The translations under genes and the position numbers were made by a program. From Pseudoalteromonas aliena SW19 (GTDB lineage Bacteria > Pseudomonadota > Gammaproteobacteria > Enterobacterales > Alteromonadaceae): a stretch of DNA of 64,000 nucleotides. This document shows positions 1-9,488 of the stretch, piece by piece. The first letter of the stretch is position 1; the number at the start of each line of letters is the position of its first letter. The DNA lies in assembly GCF_014905615.1 (NCBI RefSeq), contig NZ_AQGU01000025.1, positions 558,001 to 622,000 of the forward strand. Reading direction: 5' to 3'. The notes below the pieces were generated by a model. That model was not told the origin of the DNA and made no database searches. It saw only the letters and a list, made by a program, of their open reading frames with translations.

Positions 1-835
1 ATAGGGTGGATTGCTCGCTTAAGCTTATATAAATCAAGCTCTCAGGGCTTACTTGCAAACAGGTAACAAGCCCTTCTTTAATGAGCTCAAGCATGGCTAT
101 AAAACTAACCACCACACCACTTCGCCCTTCATTTGGCGTAAAAAGCGCATTAAATACCACCGCTGAGTTTGCTTGCGATAGTTGCTGTAGTATTTGACTC
201 ATCCGCTCTCGGGTTGAAAGTACTTCGGCAGTAATTTGATGATGTTCAAAGGTTTTTGCACGCGCCATTACATCACTCAGCGCCAGCATTAAGTCTTTAA
301 GTTCAATATCGGGGAGATTTTGGCTTGTGTCTTCACTGGTTGGCATCGCGGCATGTGCTATAAAAATGTCACGCCCAACACGAGGAATATCATCGAGATT
401 TTCGGCAGCTTTTTTAAACAGCTCATATTCTTGCAGGCGTTTAATAAGCTCAGCGCGAGGATCTTCCTCTTCTTCAAGCTCTTCGTGTACAGGGAGTAAT
501 AAGCGTGATTTAATTTGTGCAAGTAACGCAGCCATAACTAAATATTCACCGGCAAGTTCGAGTTGAAACTCGGTCATCATTTCAACGTAACTTACATACT
601 GCTCTGTAATACTAAATATAGAAAGTTCGAGCACATCAAGCTTATGCTTTTTAATTAAATAAAGCAGTAAATCGAGTGGACCTTCAAAGGTTTCTAATAT
701 AATTTCGAGCGCATCGGGTGGAATGTATAAATCTTCAGGTTTATCTACAACTGCTTTACCATGCAAAAAAGCCAGTGGCAGCTTTTGCTGTACTGGCTTT
801 TCACTATTTTTTGTATCGGCAGTACTTTCGCTCAC
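1..835 (-). CDS. scpA: Segregation and condensation protein A (partial, C-terminus cut by window edge)
   Basis: Kleisin subunit that joins SMC and ScpB in the chromosome condensation complex. The reverse strand translates without a stop from a GTG at 835 to the left window edge (about 278 residues), through the ScpA core with FEGPLDLLLYLIKKHKLDV and later LAALLAQIKSRLLLP-like segments. GTG was chosen because no ATG lies in frame near the N-terminus and it sits 4 bp after the yciO stop, implying translational coupling. The order rnm-yciO-scpA is the usual one in gammaproteobacteria, where scpB and rluB normally follow; those would lie outside the window. The N-terminal 25 residues are polar and non-conserved, so the start is the least certain part. 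Confidence 0.9.
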   Translation of the reverse strand, partial: MSESTADTKNSEKPVQQKLPLAFLHGKAVVDKPEDLYIPPDALEIILETFEGPLDLLLYLIKKHKLDVLELSIFSITEQYVSYVEMMTEFQLELAGEYLVMAALLAQIKSRLLLPVHEELEEEEDPRAELIKRLQEYELFKKAAENLDDIPRVGRDIFIAHAAMPTSEDTSQNLPDIELKDLMLALSDVMARAKTFEHHQITAEVLSTRERMSQILQQLSQANSAVVFNALFTPNEGRSGVVVSFIAMLELIKEGLVTCLQVSPESLIYISLSEQSTL

Positions 836-838
836 TAC

Positions 839-1462
839 TTACAACTCAAATGGGCTTGTATCACCACAACCAACACGTAATATTTTAACTTCATCTTCTG
901 ATAAATCTATTACTGTAGTCGCTTGCTCTGCTAAGTAACCACCGTGAATAATTAAATCAACGTGTTTATCTAATCGCTCTAGAATTTCATCAGGATCGGA
1001 TTCAGTAAACTGCTGCCCTGGTAAAATTAGTGAACACGACATTAGCGGCTCGCCAAGCTCGGCAAGCAACGCACACGCAATTGGGTGTTCAATGACACGC
1101 ATGCCAATGGTTTTTTTCTTGTCGTTTAATAAACGTTTAGGGACTTCTTTTGTGCCTTTAAAAATAAAGGTATAAGGCCCTGGCGTATTATTTTTAATAA
1201 GTCTGAATAACTGATTATCTACACGTGCGTAAGTAGATAGCTCCGATAAATCTCGACAAACAAGCGTAAAGTTATCGTTTTTATCTATATCACGAATGCG
1301 CTCTATGCGCTCTTTGGCTTGCTTATTACCAATGTTACAACCGATGGCGTAGCCCGAATCTGTTGGGTAAACAACAACGCCGCCTTGTTTAATAATATCA
1401 ACGGCTTGACTAATCAGTCTTGGTTGCGGGTTATCAGGATGAATATGAAATAATTGACTCAT
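839..1462 (-). CDS. yciO: YciO family protein (Sua5/TsaC-like fold)
   Basis: A 207-residue protein of the Sua5/YciO/YrdC family; it starts MSQLFHIHPDNPQ and contains VVYPTDSGYAIGC, NNTPGPYTFI and IGMRV motifs, very close to E. coli YciO throughout. TsaC/Sua5 relatives make threonylcarbamoyl-AMP for tRNA t6A; the role of YciO itself is not settled. The open frame extends further upstream, but the ATG at 1462 matches the family N-terminus and overlaps the rnm stop by 4 bp (ATGA), so I use it. Middle gene of rnm-yciO-scpA. Confidence 0.92.
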   Translation of the reverse strand: MSQLFHIHPDNPQPRLISQAVDIIKQGGVVVYPTDSGYAIGCNIGNKQAKERIERIRDIDKNDNFTLVCRDLSELSTYARVDNQLFRLIKNNTPGPYTFIFKGTKEVPKRLLNDKKKTIGMRVIEHPIACALLAELGEPLMSCSLILPGQQFTESDPDEILERLDKHVDLIIHGGYLAEQATTVIDLSEDEVKILRVGCGDTSPFEL

Positions 1463-2313
1463 GTTAATGCCCCTTCTTGTCCTTCCCAAACTTGCCAAAC
1501 ACCTTGGCAATCTTTTGGTAGGTATAAATTTTTACCAAGCTCTAGATAGCTTGTCGGAAAATGAAAATCAGATCCTTGTGAGCAAAGCAATCCGTACTCT
1601 CGGCTAAGTTCACCTAAAAATTGACGCTCGCTTGGCGCTTGTTGAGGTTGCGCAACTTCCATTGCGTCCCCCCCTGCACTTTTAAATTCTACTAATAATT
1701 TGCGTAGCCACTTGTTTGACATTTGATAGCTACTTGGGTGCGCAAGTACCGCAACACCACCAGCGGCATGTATTGCCTCTATAGCGGTTTGCATAGTGCA
1801 CCAGCAACTTGGCACGTAGCCTGTTTTTCCACGCCCTAAGTACTTTTTAAATACACCCGGAAAATTTTTGGCAACGCCGCGCTCAATAAGGGCGCGTGCA
1901 AAATGTGCTCGTGTAATTTGCGCGTCTTTTGCCAGCTCTTTAGCTTGCTCGTATATGCCATCAAAGCCATTTTTTGCAAGGCGAACACCAATCTCTAGTG
2001 CACGCTCTTCTCGCTTTTGCTGCTGAGCCGATAATAAAGAGGTAAGGTCAATATTATTAATATCAATATTTAAACCTACAATATGAATTTCGAAGCTTTC
2101 CCATTTGGTAGACACTTCGGTACCCGTTATTAATGAAAGCGGTAAGTTTTCTGCTTCAATAAATTGCTGCGCAGGCTTAATAGCCGCCACAGTGTCGTGA
2201 TCGGTAATAGCAAACACATCAATATTTTTATCAACAGCGCGATGCAATAATTCTTCAACCGTTAAACGCCCGTCTGAATGTGTGGTATGACTATGTAAAT
2301 CGTATTTTATCAA
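1459..2313 (-). CDS. rnm: PHP-domain 5'-3' exoribonuclease / nucleoside bisphosphate phosphatase (RNase AM)
   Basis: A 284-residue PHP phosphoesterase. The metal-binding motifs are visible: DLHSHTTHSDG at residues 5-15, AITDHDT near 36-42, an AHPSSY motif near 190-196 and SQGSDFHFP near 250. Orthologues (YciV/TrpH) hydrolyse 3',5'-nucleoside bisphosphates and trim 5' ends of short RNAs, including rRNA precursors. It is first gene of the rnm-yciO-scpA run and divergent from the trp operon, the arrangement that gave it the old name trpH. The 147 bp between its start and the trp leader must hold both promoters. Confidence 0.92.
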   Translation of the reverse strand: MIKYDLHSHTTHSDGRLTVEELLHRAVDKNIDVFAITDHDTVAAIKPAQQFIEAENLPLSLITGTEVSTKWESFEIHIVGLNIDINNIDLTSLLSAQQQKREERALEIGVRLAKNGFDGIYEQAKELAKDAQITRAHFARALIERGVAKNFPGVFKKYLGRGKTGYVPSCWCTMQTAIEAIHAAGGVAVLAHPSSYQMSNKWLRKLLVEFKSAGGDAMEVAQPQQAPSERQFLGELSREYGLLCSQGSDFHFPTSYLELGKNLYLPKDCQGVWQVWEGQEGALT

Positions 2314-2395
2314 AAGAAAACTGCTTAAAATTAAGGGTTACTGGTGTTTATGTAAGTATAACAACTTTTTTGACTAAATTGTTTTAAATAAACAC

Positions 2396-2425
2396 TTGAC
2401 ACAAAAGCATAAGATACGTTTTACT
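2396..2425 (+). promoter_or_regulatory. Candidate sigma-70 promoter of the trp operon
   Basis: TTGACA at 2396-2401 is a perfect -35 hexamer. The best -10 candidate is TTTACT at 2420-2425 (18-bp spacer, 4 of 6 matches). It lies 36 bp before the first trp leader peptide. I see no convincing TrpR operator half sites around it. Confidence 0.5.
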
Positions 2426-2460
2426 GTAGCCACTTTAAGACACATTAAGAATTAACAATA

Positions 2461-2505
2461 ATGATCAATTCAAACTTAAACACTATTTGGTGGTGGCACT
2501 CGTAA
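2461..2505 (+). CDS. trpL: First trp leader peptide (14 aa, three tandem Trp codons)
   Basis: ATG at 2461 encodes MINSNLNTIWWWHS followed by TAA. The three TGG codons at 2488-2496 are the sensor for charged tRNA-Trp: a ribosome stalled there frees downstream RNA to form an antiterminator. The peptide lies between the candidate promoter and the first attenuator hairpin, as in enterobacterial trpL. The ribosome binding site is weak (TTAAGA about 10 nt upstream). Confidence 0.93.
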   Translation: MINSNLNTIWWWHS

Positions 2506-2569
2506 TTTTCGGGTGATGAATTGTCGTGTCTAGCAAAAATTCAAAACCCGCAACTATGCGGGTTTTTTT
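2497..2569 (+). terminator. First trp attenuator (pause, antiterminator and terminator stems)
   Basis: Alternative pairings are readable by eye. Segment 1 CACTCG (2497-2502) pairs with segment 2 CGGGTG (2510-2515). Segment 2 CGGGT (2510-2514) can instead pair with ACCCG (2546-2550) in segment 3. Segments 3 and 4, AAAACCCGCA (2543-2552) and TGCGGGTTTT (2557-2566), form a perfect 10-bp terminator stem with an ACTA loop, running into a T tract ending at 2569. This is the classical 1:2 / 2:3 / 3:4 attenuator logic. Confidence 0.9.
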
Positions 2570-2631
2570 ATAACTAAATTTTACGAAACGTTTACGTTAA
2601 AAATATTTAATAAATTTTGAGGCAGAAAAAC

Positions 2632-2682
2632 ATGAATAACGGTCTTACTCATACACATCGTTGGTGGTGGCGCCTGATATAG
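2632..2682 (+). CDS. trpL: Second trp leader peptide (16 aa, three tandem Trp codons)
   Basis: A second leader, MNNGLTHTHRWWWRLI then TAG, starts at ATG 2632 with GAGG at 2619-2622 as ribosome binding site, a stronger one than that of the first leader. Its three TGG codons are at 2662-2670. It lies downstream of the first terminator and upstream of a second one, so RNA polymerase must pass two Trp-controlled checkpoints before trpE. Apart from the WWW the two peptides are dissimilar, so a very recent tandem duplication is not obvious. Confidence 0.92.
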   Translation: MNNGLTHTHRWWWRLI

Positions 2683-2764
2683 CGGGACGGTAATGATCTG
2701 TTTGTAATTTAGATATCGTTATTCAAACCCCGCATTGCTAAAGCATTGCGGGGTTTAATTTTTT
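2682..2764 (+). terminator. Second trp attenuator (antiterminator and terminator stems)
   Basis: The terminator stem pairs AAACCCCGCA (2725-2734) with TGCGGGGTTT (2747-2756), extended by a TGC/GCA inner helix and followed by a T-rich run to 2764. The competing antiterminator pairs GCGGG (2682-2686), which overlaps the leader stop codon, with CCCGC (2729-2733). Segment 2 begins 12 nt after the last Trp codon, nearly the same spacing as in the first attenuator (14 nt). Confidence 0.88.
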
Positions 2765-2777
2765 GAGGGAATGAGGT

Positions 2778-4346
2778 TTGATTTTTAGTCATATAACTAC
2801 CACACCAGGCGAAGTAACAAGCATAACGCAAGTACGCGACTATATTAGTAGTCCTCTTGCAGTATACGCGGCACTTGATAAGCCTAACTCACTACTGCTT
2901 GAATCGGCTGAGATTGATTCTAAAGACAGTGTAAAAAGTTTAATTTTAGTTGACTGTGCCCTACGCATCGTATGCCAAGGTAAAACAGTTACTATTACTG
3001 CTCAATCTAATAATGGGCAACAGCTTCTAAGCTACTTGCAGGCAAATGTTAAGAGCTGTGACGCAACTTTAGACGGCGCAATACTTACCCTTTGTTATTT
3101 AGATACAAGCGGCGATACTGACGAAGCAAGTAAACTAATTGCAGATAATGCATTTAGTGCTTTACGTACGTGTATTAACAGTATTAAAAGCACAACTAAC
3201 AATCCATTTTCGTTATTTTTAGGCGGTGTATTTGCCTACGATATGGTAGCAAACTTTGAGCAGTTAAGTGATGTACCAGACGGCGAAAATACATGCCCTG
3301 ATTACGTATTTTATTTAGCCGAAACCTTAGTTGTTATTGATCATCAAAAACAAACAACCGAACTCATTGGTAATGTATTTAACGGCCCAAACGTACACGC
3401 TAATTGCTTTGAAGTAGGTAAAGAATTAGAGCGATTAAATACACTGTGCGATAACGCAACAGAATTTAGTGCGGATATGCAAAGTGGCGAGTGTGAGGTA
3501 AGCGTTGATATAGACGATGATACTTACTGCGAGCAAGTTGTTAAGCTTAAAAAGAATATTGTAGATGGTGATATTTTTCAGGTAGTGCCGTCGCGTACAT
3601 TTTCACTACCTTGCCCTGATTCTTTACATGCATATAGCCAGCTTAAAAAGCAAAACCCAAGTCCGTATATGTTTTATATGCGCGATGAAGACTTTGCATT
3701 ATTTGGCGCATCGCCTGAATCAGCACTTAAATACACAGTGCAATCTCAGCAAGTTGAAGTATACCCAATTGCGGGCACTCGCCCACGTGGCAAATTTGCT
3801 AATGGGCAAATAAACCCAGACCTAGACAGCCGCATTGAGCTTGAACTTAGAAACGATAAAAAAGAGCGCGCCGAGCATTTAATGCTGGTTGATTTAGCCC
3901 GTAACGACGTAGCACGTATTAGCGTTGCAGGTACTCGTTTTGCTAAAGAGCTATTAAAAGTAGACCGCTATTCACAAGTAATGCATTTGGTGTCACGCGT
4001 TGTTGGCACGTTAAAACCAGAGCTTGATGCACTGCACGCTTACCAAGCATGTATGAACATGGGCACGCTTGTTGGTGCACCAAAGGTTCGTGCTGCTGAG
4101 CTTGTTCGTCAAACAGAAGGTAAACGTCGTGGCAGTTATGGCGGCGCAGTCGGTTACTTAACCGGTGATGGCGCAATGGATAGCTGTATTGTTATTCGCT
4201 CAGCTTTTGTTAAAAATAACAAAGCCTATGTGCAAGCCGGTGCCGGTGTGGTGTTTGACTCAGATCCTATTTCAGAAGCAAACGAAACACGCGCCAAAGC
4301 ACAAGCGGTTATTACCGCCATTAAATCTACGTATAAGGCGGTATAA
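2778..4346 (+). CDS. trpE: Anthranilate synthase component I
   Basis: Converts chorismate plus glutamine-derived ammonia to anthranilate, the committed step of tryptophan synthesis, in complex with TrpG. It is 522 residues, normal for the family. LLLESAEI at residues 39-46 is the tryptophan feedback site, and the C-terminal chorismate-binding domain carries the PIAGTRPRG and GGAVGYL motifs. The start is TTG at 2778, with GAGGGA at 2765-2770; an ATG at 2771 in another frame gives only MRFDF and a stop overlapping this start. A weak start here would lower trpE translation relative to the rest of the operon. Confidence 0.96.
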   Translation: MIFSHITTTPGEVTSITQVRDYISSPLAVYAALDKPNSLLLESAEIDSKDSVKSLILVDCALRIVCQGKTVTITAQSNNGQQLLSYLQANVKSCDATLDGAILTLCYLDTSGDTDEASKLIADNAFSALRTCINSIKSTTNNPFSLFLGGVFAYDMVANFEQLSDVPDGENTCPDYVFYLAETLVVIDHQKQTTELIGNVFNGPNVHANCFEVGKELERLNTLCDNATEFSADMQSGECEVSVDIDDDTYCEQVVKLKKNIVDGDIFQVVPSRTFSLPCPDSLHAYSQLKKQNPSPYMFYMRDEDFALFGASPESALKYTVQSQQVEVYPIAGTRPRGKFANGQINPDLDSRIELELRNDKKERAEHLMLVDLARNDVARISVAGTRFAKELLKVDRYSQVMHLVSRVVGTLKPELDALHAYQACMNMGTLVGAPKVRAAELVRQTEGKRRGSYGGAVGYLTGDGAMDSCIVIRSAFVKNNKAYVQAGAGVVFDSDPISEANETRAKAQAVITAIKSTYKAV

Positions 4347-4347
4347 A

Positions 4348-4950
4348 ATGAGCAAAGCGAACCCTATTAAAATCTATTTTTTAGATAATTTTGACTCATT
4401 TACGTACAACCTTGTTGATGAGCTGACGATGCTTGGCTGTGAACTCGTTGTTTACAGAAACAACATTAGCGCTGAGGTTATTTTTAACAAAATGCGCCAA
4501 GAGCAAGGCCAAGTGCTATTAGTACTTTCCCCAGGTCCTGGCACACCAAGCGACGCAGGCTGTTTAATGGAGCTTATTGAGCTCTCTAAAGGTCACTTCC
4601 CAATGCTAGGCATTTGTTTAGGCCAACAAGCATTAACACAAAGTTACGGTGGAGTAATCGGTCACGCGGGTGAAACCGTACATGGTAAGTCTTCAATTAT
4701 TAATTTAGGCGATCATCCTGTATTTGATGGTATGGGCAATACAATGCCTGTGGCGCGTTACCATTCATTAATGGCAACAAAAGTGCCTGACAATATTGAG
4801 GTAATTGCCCAGTACGAAGATATCCCTATGGCTATATATCATCATGATGACAACGCATTGGGTTATCAGTTTCATCCAGAATCAATACTGACGCCAAACG
4901 GCGCAATGCTACTTCAGCAAAGTGTCGCTTACTTAACACGCGCTAAATAA
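4348..4950 (+). CDS. trpG: Anthranilate synthase component II (glutamine amidotransferase)
   Basis: Class I glutamine amidotransferase of 200 residues that supplies ammonia to TrpE. The nucleophile is Cys90 in LGICLGQQ, and the His-Glu pair sits in YQFHPESIL near residue 175. ATG at 4348 follows the trpE stop by one base, with AAGGCGG inside the end of trpE as ribosome binding site, so the two subunits are probably translationally coupled. It is a free-standing TrpG, not fused to TrpD as in E. coli. Confidence 0.95.
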   Translation: MSKANPIKIYFLDNFDSFTYNLVDELTMLGCELVVYRNNISAEVIFNKMRQEQGQVLLVLSPGPGTPSDAGCLMELIELSKGHFPMLGICLGQQALTQSYGGVIGHAGETVHGKSSIINLGDHPVFDGMGNTMPVARYHSLMATKVPDNIEVIAQYEDIPMAIYHHDDNALGYQFHPESILTPNGAMLLQQSVAYLTRAK

Positions 4951-4961
4951 AAGAGGACATT

Positions 4962-5999
4962 ATGAGTACACAACCAGAACAACCCATAAATGTTCAACAC
5001 GCTATTGAGCAACTAATTACGGGGCAATCATTAAGCTACGCAGACGCCAAAGCGCTTTTTGATGAAATAATGCAAGGTAATATGAGTGAAATTGAGCTAA
5101 CTGCCCTACTTATAAGCCTTAAAATTAAAGGCGAAGTAAGCGACGAAATTGCAGGCGCTGCAGCCTCAATGCGCGAAAACGCTGTTGCTTTTACTACCAG
5201 CAGTACACAACTTGCTGATAGCTGTGGCACTGGCGGCGATGGCTCAAACACAATTAATATAAGCACAACTGCAGCCATAGTTGCCGCTGCTGCCGGCATT
5301 AGCATGGTAAAACATGGTAATCGCAGTGTATCGAGTAATTCAGGCTCTGCCGACTTACTAAAAGCGCTGGGCATTAATATAGATATGAGCCCAGAGCAGG
5401 CAGCAAAATGCCTTGAGCAAACCAATTTTACCTTTTTGTTTGCACCGCACTATCACAGTGGCGTACGCCATGCGATGGGCGTGCGTACAGCGCTTAAAAC
5501 ACGCACTATTTTTAATATTTTAGGCCCGCTTGCTAACCCAGCAGCACCTGATGTGCAATTGTTAGGTGTGTACAACGAAGCGTTATGTATGCCAATGGCA
5601 CAAACACTTAAAACCCTTGGCACAAAGCGCGCTATGATTGTTCACGGCTCGGGCACTGACGAAATAGCTCTACACGGCCCAACAACGGTAGTTGAGCTAA
5701 ATAATGGCGAGATTACGCAGTACACACTAAACCCTAGCGACTTTGACCTTGCAAACTATTCACTTGAACAGCTCGCTGGTGAAGGTCCACAATACAACGC
5801 AAATGCTAGCCTCGCTATTTTACAAGGCAGAGGTACAGATGCACATAATGCTGCTATTGTGGTTAACGTAGCTGCCCTTTTATACCTAACAGGTAAAGCA
5901 GAAACGTTAAAAGAAGGGGCAAAACAAGTACACACATTATTAAGTTCAGGGCAAGCCATGAACACACTAAATGCAATTATTGAGGTAAGTAATGGCTAA
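4962..5999 (+). CDS. trpD: Anthranilate phosphoribosyltransferase
   Basis: Transfers the phosphoribosyl group from PRPP to anthranilate. The protein has 345 residues and the glycine-rich PRPP loop DSCGTGGDGSNTINIST near residues 86-102, followed by KHGNRSVSSNSGSADLL. AGAGGA precedes the ATG. It follows trpG by 11 bp and overlaps trpC by 8 bp. Confidence 0.96.
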   Translation: MSTQPEQPINVQHAIEQLITGQSLSYADAKALFDEIMQGNMSEIELTALLISLKIKGEVSDEIAGAAASMRENAVAFTTSSTQLADSCGTGGDGSNTINISTTAAIVAAAAGISMVKHGNRSVSSNSGSADLLKALGINIDMSPEQAAKCLEQTNFTFLFAPHYHSGVRHAMGVRTALKTRTIFNILGPLANPAAPDVQLLGVYNEALCMPMAQTLKTLGTKRAMIVHGSGTDEIALHGPTTVVELNNGEITQYTLNPSDFDLANYSLEQLAGEGPQYNANASLAILQGRGTDAHNAAIVVNVAALLYLTGKAETLKEGAKQVHTLLSSGQAMNTLNAIIEVSNG

Positions 6000-7356
6000 T
6001 GTATTAGACAAGATTGTTGCTGATAAAAAATTAGAGCTCGTTGAGAGAAAAGCTGCACGTCCGCTTGAAAGCTTTAAGCACCTTGCAATGCCTACGAGTC
6101 GTAGCTTTTATAAAGCACTTGCAGCGCCGGGTACACAGTTTATTTTAGAGTGTAAAAAAGCATCGCCTTCGAAAGGCTTAATTAGAGAGCCTTTTGATTT
6201 AACTGAAATTACCTCAGTTTATAAAAAATATGCCACCTGCATGAGCGTGTTAACTGATGCTAAATATTTTCAAGGCAGTTTTGATTATCTTGAATTTGTG
6301 CGCAGCCAAGTAGAACAACCGCTTATCTGCAAAGACTTTTTTATAGATGAGTACCAAGTATATATGGCACGTATTTATGGCGGTGACGCTATATTACTGA
6401 TGCTTTCGGTCCTTGATGACGAGAGCTATAAAGCACTGAATGCAGTTGCCGATTCACTTAATATGTCGGTACTAACCGAAGTAAGCAACGAAGAAGAAGT
6501 GCACCGTGCACTTGCGCTTGATGCACAAATTATTGGGATTAATAACCGCGACTTACGCGATTTAAGCACCGATTTAGCCACAACCGAAAAGCTACGCAAA
6601 CTTATTCCAGCAGATAAAGTGGTTATCTCGGAATCGGGTATTTACACCCATCAAGACGTAAAACGTTTAGCTCCATTATGTGATGGCTTTTTAATTGGCA
6701 GCTCTCTTATGAGTGAGCGCAATTTAGAGCAAGCATGTCGCCGTGTTATTTTAGGTGACAATAAAGTATGTGGTTTAACACGAACTCAAGATGTACAAGC
6801 GGCATATCAAAACGGTGCTGTTTATGGTGGTTTAATTTTTCATCCTAAATCGCCGCGCTATGTTGATTTAGATTGCGCAAGAGAGCTAAGCCAAAGTGCC
6901 CCACTTAATTTTGTGGGTGTATTTGTCGATGCCCCAATTGCGCAAGTTGCTCAATACGCAAGTGTGTTAAAATTAGCGGCAGTTCAATTACATGGACAAG
7001 AAAGTGACGATTACATTGCTGAGTTGCGTACACAGTTACCAAACGGCTGCGAGATTTGGAAAGCACAAGCAATAAAAGATGCATTGCCCACACCTGTAAG
7101 TGGAGTTGATCGTCATCTTTACGATACGCACAGCGATACTCAAGCCGGCGGTACAGGTAAAGCATTCGATTGGTCAGTGCTAAGCGATGCAGCTACACCG
7201 TTTATGCTCGCTGGAGGCTTAAATCCAGACAATATTAAAGATGCGCTTTTAAAAGGTGCCTTAGGCCTTGATTTAAACTCAGGCGTTGAAGAATCTGCGG
7301 GTAAAAAGTGCCCTAACAAATTACATAATGCTTTTACGAGCATCAGAAATTATTGA
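5992..7356 (+). CDS. trpCF: Bifunctional indole-3-glycerol phosphate synthase / phosphoribosylanthranilate isomerase
   Basis: A 454-residue fusion of two TIM barrels that catalyse consecutive steps. TrpC occupies roughly residues 1-255 ([37 protein letters not shown]) and TrpF the rest ([44 protein letters not shown]). The same fusion occurs in E. coli TrpC. The start overlaps the end of trpD by 8 bp. Confidence 0.96.
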   Translation: MANVLDKIVADKKLELVERKAARPLESFKHLAMPTSRSFYKALAAPGTQFILECKKASPSKGLIREPFDLTEITSVYKKYATCMSVLTDAKYFQGSFDYLEFVRSQVEQPLICKDFFIDEYQVYMARIYGGDAILLMLSVLDDESYKALNAVADSLNMSVLTEVSNEEEVHRALALDAQIIGINNRDLRDLSTDLATTEKLRKLIPADKVVISESGIYTHQDVKRLAPLCDGFLIGSSLMSERNLEQACRRVILGDNKVCGLTRTQDVQAAYQNGAVYGGLIFHPKSPRYVDLDCARELSQSAPLNFVGVFVDAPIAQVAQYASVLKLAAVQLHGQESDDYIAELRTQLPNGCEIWKAQAIKDALPTPVSGVDRHLYDTHSDTQAGGTGKAFDWSVLSDAATPFMLAGGLNPDNIKDALLKGALGLDLNSGVEESAGKKCPNKLHNAFTSIRNY

Positions 7357-7363
7357 GGTTAAA

Positions 7364-8548
7364 ATGCAAAATCCAGCTTATTTTGGCGAGTTTGGCGGTA
7401 TGTTTGTACCCGAGTTACTTGTCCCTGCACTTAAGCAGTTAGAAAACGAATTTAACAAAGCACAAAAAGATCCTGAGTTTCAGGCAGAGCTAAGTAAACT
7501 ATTAAATGAGTATGCGGGTCGTCCTACGCCACTTACTTTAACGCGCAATTTAGTTAAAAACCCAAAAGTAAAACTGTATCTAAAGCGTGAAGACTTACTA
7601 CACGGCGGCGCACACAAAACCAACCAAGTACTTGGCCAAGCGTTACTTACTAAGCGTATGGGTAAAAAACAAGTCATTGCTGAAACCGGTGCCGGTCAAC
7701 ACGGCGTTGCAACCGCGCTTGCATGTGCACTACTGGGTTTAAAATGTCGTATTTATATGGGCGCAAAAGACGTTGAACGTCAGCAACCTAACGTATTTAG
7801 AATGAAGTTAATGGGTGCAGAGGTTATTCCTGTTACAGCGGGTTCTGGCACATTAAAAGATGCCGTAAACGAAGCGCTGCGTGACTGGTCAGCAAACTAC
7901 CAAGACGCGCATTACCTACTAGGTACAGCCGCAGGCCCTCACCCATTCCCAACAATTGTACGCGAGTATCAAAAAATTATTGGTGAAGAAGCCAAGCAAC
8001 AAGTACTTAAAGCAGAAGGTCGTTTACCTGACGCTGTTATTGCCTGTGTTGGTGGTGGTTCAAACGCGATTGGTATGTTTACCGACTTTATTGACGAGCC
8101 AGGCGTTAAATTAATTGGTGTTGAGCCAGCTGGTAAAGGGCTTGATACAAATGAGCACGGTGCAACTATTTGTAAAGGTACTAAAGGTATTCTACATGGT
8201 ACTTATACGTACATTATGCAAAATGATGATGGTCAAATTGAAGAATCTTACTCTGTATCGGCAGGTCTTGATTACCCTGCGGTTGGTCCTCAGCATGCAT
8301 TTTTACACGAAACCGGTCGTGCGCAATACGTAGGTATTACGGATACAGAAGCGCTAGACGCGTTTCAATCGCTTGCTAAAAACGAAGGGATTATTCCGGC
8401 ACTTGAATCAAGCCATGCGCTAGCTTATGCCCTTAAGTACGCAGAAGGGCTAACCGAGGAGAGTGTTATCGTGATTAATTTAAGTGGTCGTGGCGATAAA
8501 GATTTAGCACACGTTCACAATGTACTATCTGAAAGAGGTCAGCTATGA
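7364..8548 (+). CDS. trpB: Tryptophan synthase beta chain
   Basis: PLP enzyme condensing indole with serine. It has 394 residues, with Lys85 in HGGAHKTNQ as the PLP lysine and the [10 protein letters not shown] phosphate loop near residue 230. Upstream in-frame sequence is open, but ATG 7364, preceded by TTGAGG, matches the family N-terminus ([12 protein letters not shown]). It follows trpCF by 7 bp and overlaps trpA by 4 bp, the normal coupling for the alpha2-beta2 complex. Confidence 0.96.
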   Translation: MQNPAYFGEFGGMFVPELLVPALKQLENEFNKAQKDPEFQAELSKLLNEYAGRPTPLTLTRNLVKNPKVKLYLKREDLLHGGAHKTNQVLGQALLTKRMGKKQVIAETGAGQHGVATALACALLGLKCRIYMGAKDVERQQPNVFRMKLMGAEVIPVTAGSGTLKDAVNEALRDWSANYQDAHYLLGTAAGPHPFPTIVREYQKIIGEEAKQQVLKAEGRLPDAVIACVGGGSNAIGMFTDFIDEPGVKLIGVEPAGKGLDTNEHGATICKGTKGILHGTYTYIMQNDDGQIEESYSVSAGLDYPAVGPQHAFLHETGRAQYVGITDTEALDAFQSLAKNEGIIPALESSHALAYALKYAEGLTEESVIVINLSGRGDKDLAHVHNVLSERGQL

Positions 8549-9366
8549 GCCAAATAAAAACGGATCGTTACGGCAAAATGTTTGCAGCGCTTAACGAGCA
8601 AAAACAAGGTGCGTTTGTACCATTTGTAACAATTGGCGACCCAGGTAAAGAGCAAAGTATTGCGATTATTAAAAGCCTAATTGACGGCGGCGCTGATGCG
8701 CTTGAACTTGGTATTCCATTTTCAGATCCAATTGCGGATGGTCCTGTAATTCAAGCTGCTAATATTCGTGCCCTTGATGTGAATATCAACACACAAGATT
8801 GCTTTGATATTATTAAAAAAATACGTGAATATAACGCCGATATTCCAATTGGTTTATTGCTTTACTCAAACCTTGTGTTTAAACGCGGTATAGAAGCATT
8901 TTACAAAGATGCAAAAGCGGTAGGTGTAGACTCTATTTTAGTGGCTGATGTACCGCTACATGAATCTAAAATGTTTAGAAAATCAGCAATGGATAACGGT
9001 GTAGACCCAATTTTTATTGCAACACCGAATGCAGATGACGACACACTTCGTCAATGTGCCTCTTACGGTCGTGGTTACACGTATTTACTATCGCGCGCAG
9101 GTGTTACTGGTACAGATACTAAAGCACAAATGCCAGCGGGCAATATTGTGACTCAACTAAAAGAATACCACGCAGCCCCTGCTCTTTTAGGGTTTGGTAT
9201 TTCAACACCAGATGATGTAAAAGCGGCACTGAATGCAGGCGCAGCCGGTGCTATTTCAGGCTCTGCGGTGGTTAAAATTATCGAAGCTAACCTTGATGAT
9301 TTACCGGCAATGACTGCGCAGCTAAAAACATTTGTAGCTGATATGAAAGCAGCAACATCGCTTTAA
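8545..9366 (+). CDS. trpA: Tryptophan synthase alpha chain
   Basis: Cleaves indole-3-glycerol phosphate and channels indole to TrpB. It is a 273-residue TIM barrel with the catalytic [14 protein letters not shown] motif near residues 52-65, and the phosphate-binding region LGFGIST and GAISGSAVV. Last gene of the operon; the ATGA overlap with trpB couples the subunits, and an intrinsic terminator follows. Confidence 0.96.
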   Translation: MSQIKTDRYGKMFAALNEQKQGAFVPFVTIGDPGKEQSIAIIKSLIDGGADALELGIPFSDPIADGPVIQAANIRALDVNINTQDCFDIIKKIREYNADIPIGLLLYSNLVFKRGIEAFYKDAKAVGVDSILVADVPLHESKMFRKSAMDNGVDPIFIATPNADDDTLRQCASYGRGYTYLLSRAGVTGTDTKAQMPAGNIVTQLKEYHAAPALLGFGISTPDDVKAALNAGAAGAISGSAVVKIIEANLDDLPAMTAQLKTFVADMKAATSL

Positions 9367-9405
9367 GGTAACTACGTAACTACAAAACTGCGTGTTTTGT
9401 ACACA

Positions 9406-9440
9406 TTAAAAAAGGGCATTTAAAATGCCCTTTTTTGTTT
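9406..9440 (+). terminator. Terminator of the trp operon
   Basis: AAAAGGGCAT pairs with ATGCCCTTTT around a short TTAAA-type loop and runs into a T tract, 40 bp after trpA. It can also serve the convergent gene remnant at 9489. Confidence 0.85.
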
Positions 9441-9488
9441 TTTAAAAATCAAACGCTGTATCAATACCCAAACTTTTTAAAAAGAAAA

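Noticed and set aside
327..566. Plus-strand open frame inside scpA
   Set aside because: Opposite to a clear ScpA reading frame; Ser-rich composition is an artefact of antisense translation.
2341..2440. TrpR operator at the trp promoter
   Set aside because: No sequence close to the ACTAGT-containing operator dyad was found; regulation by attenuation alone explains the features.
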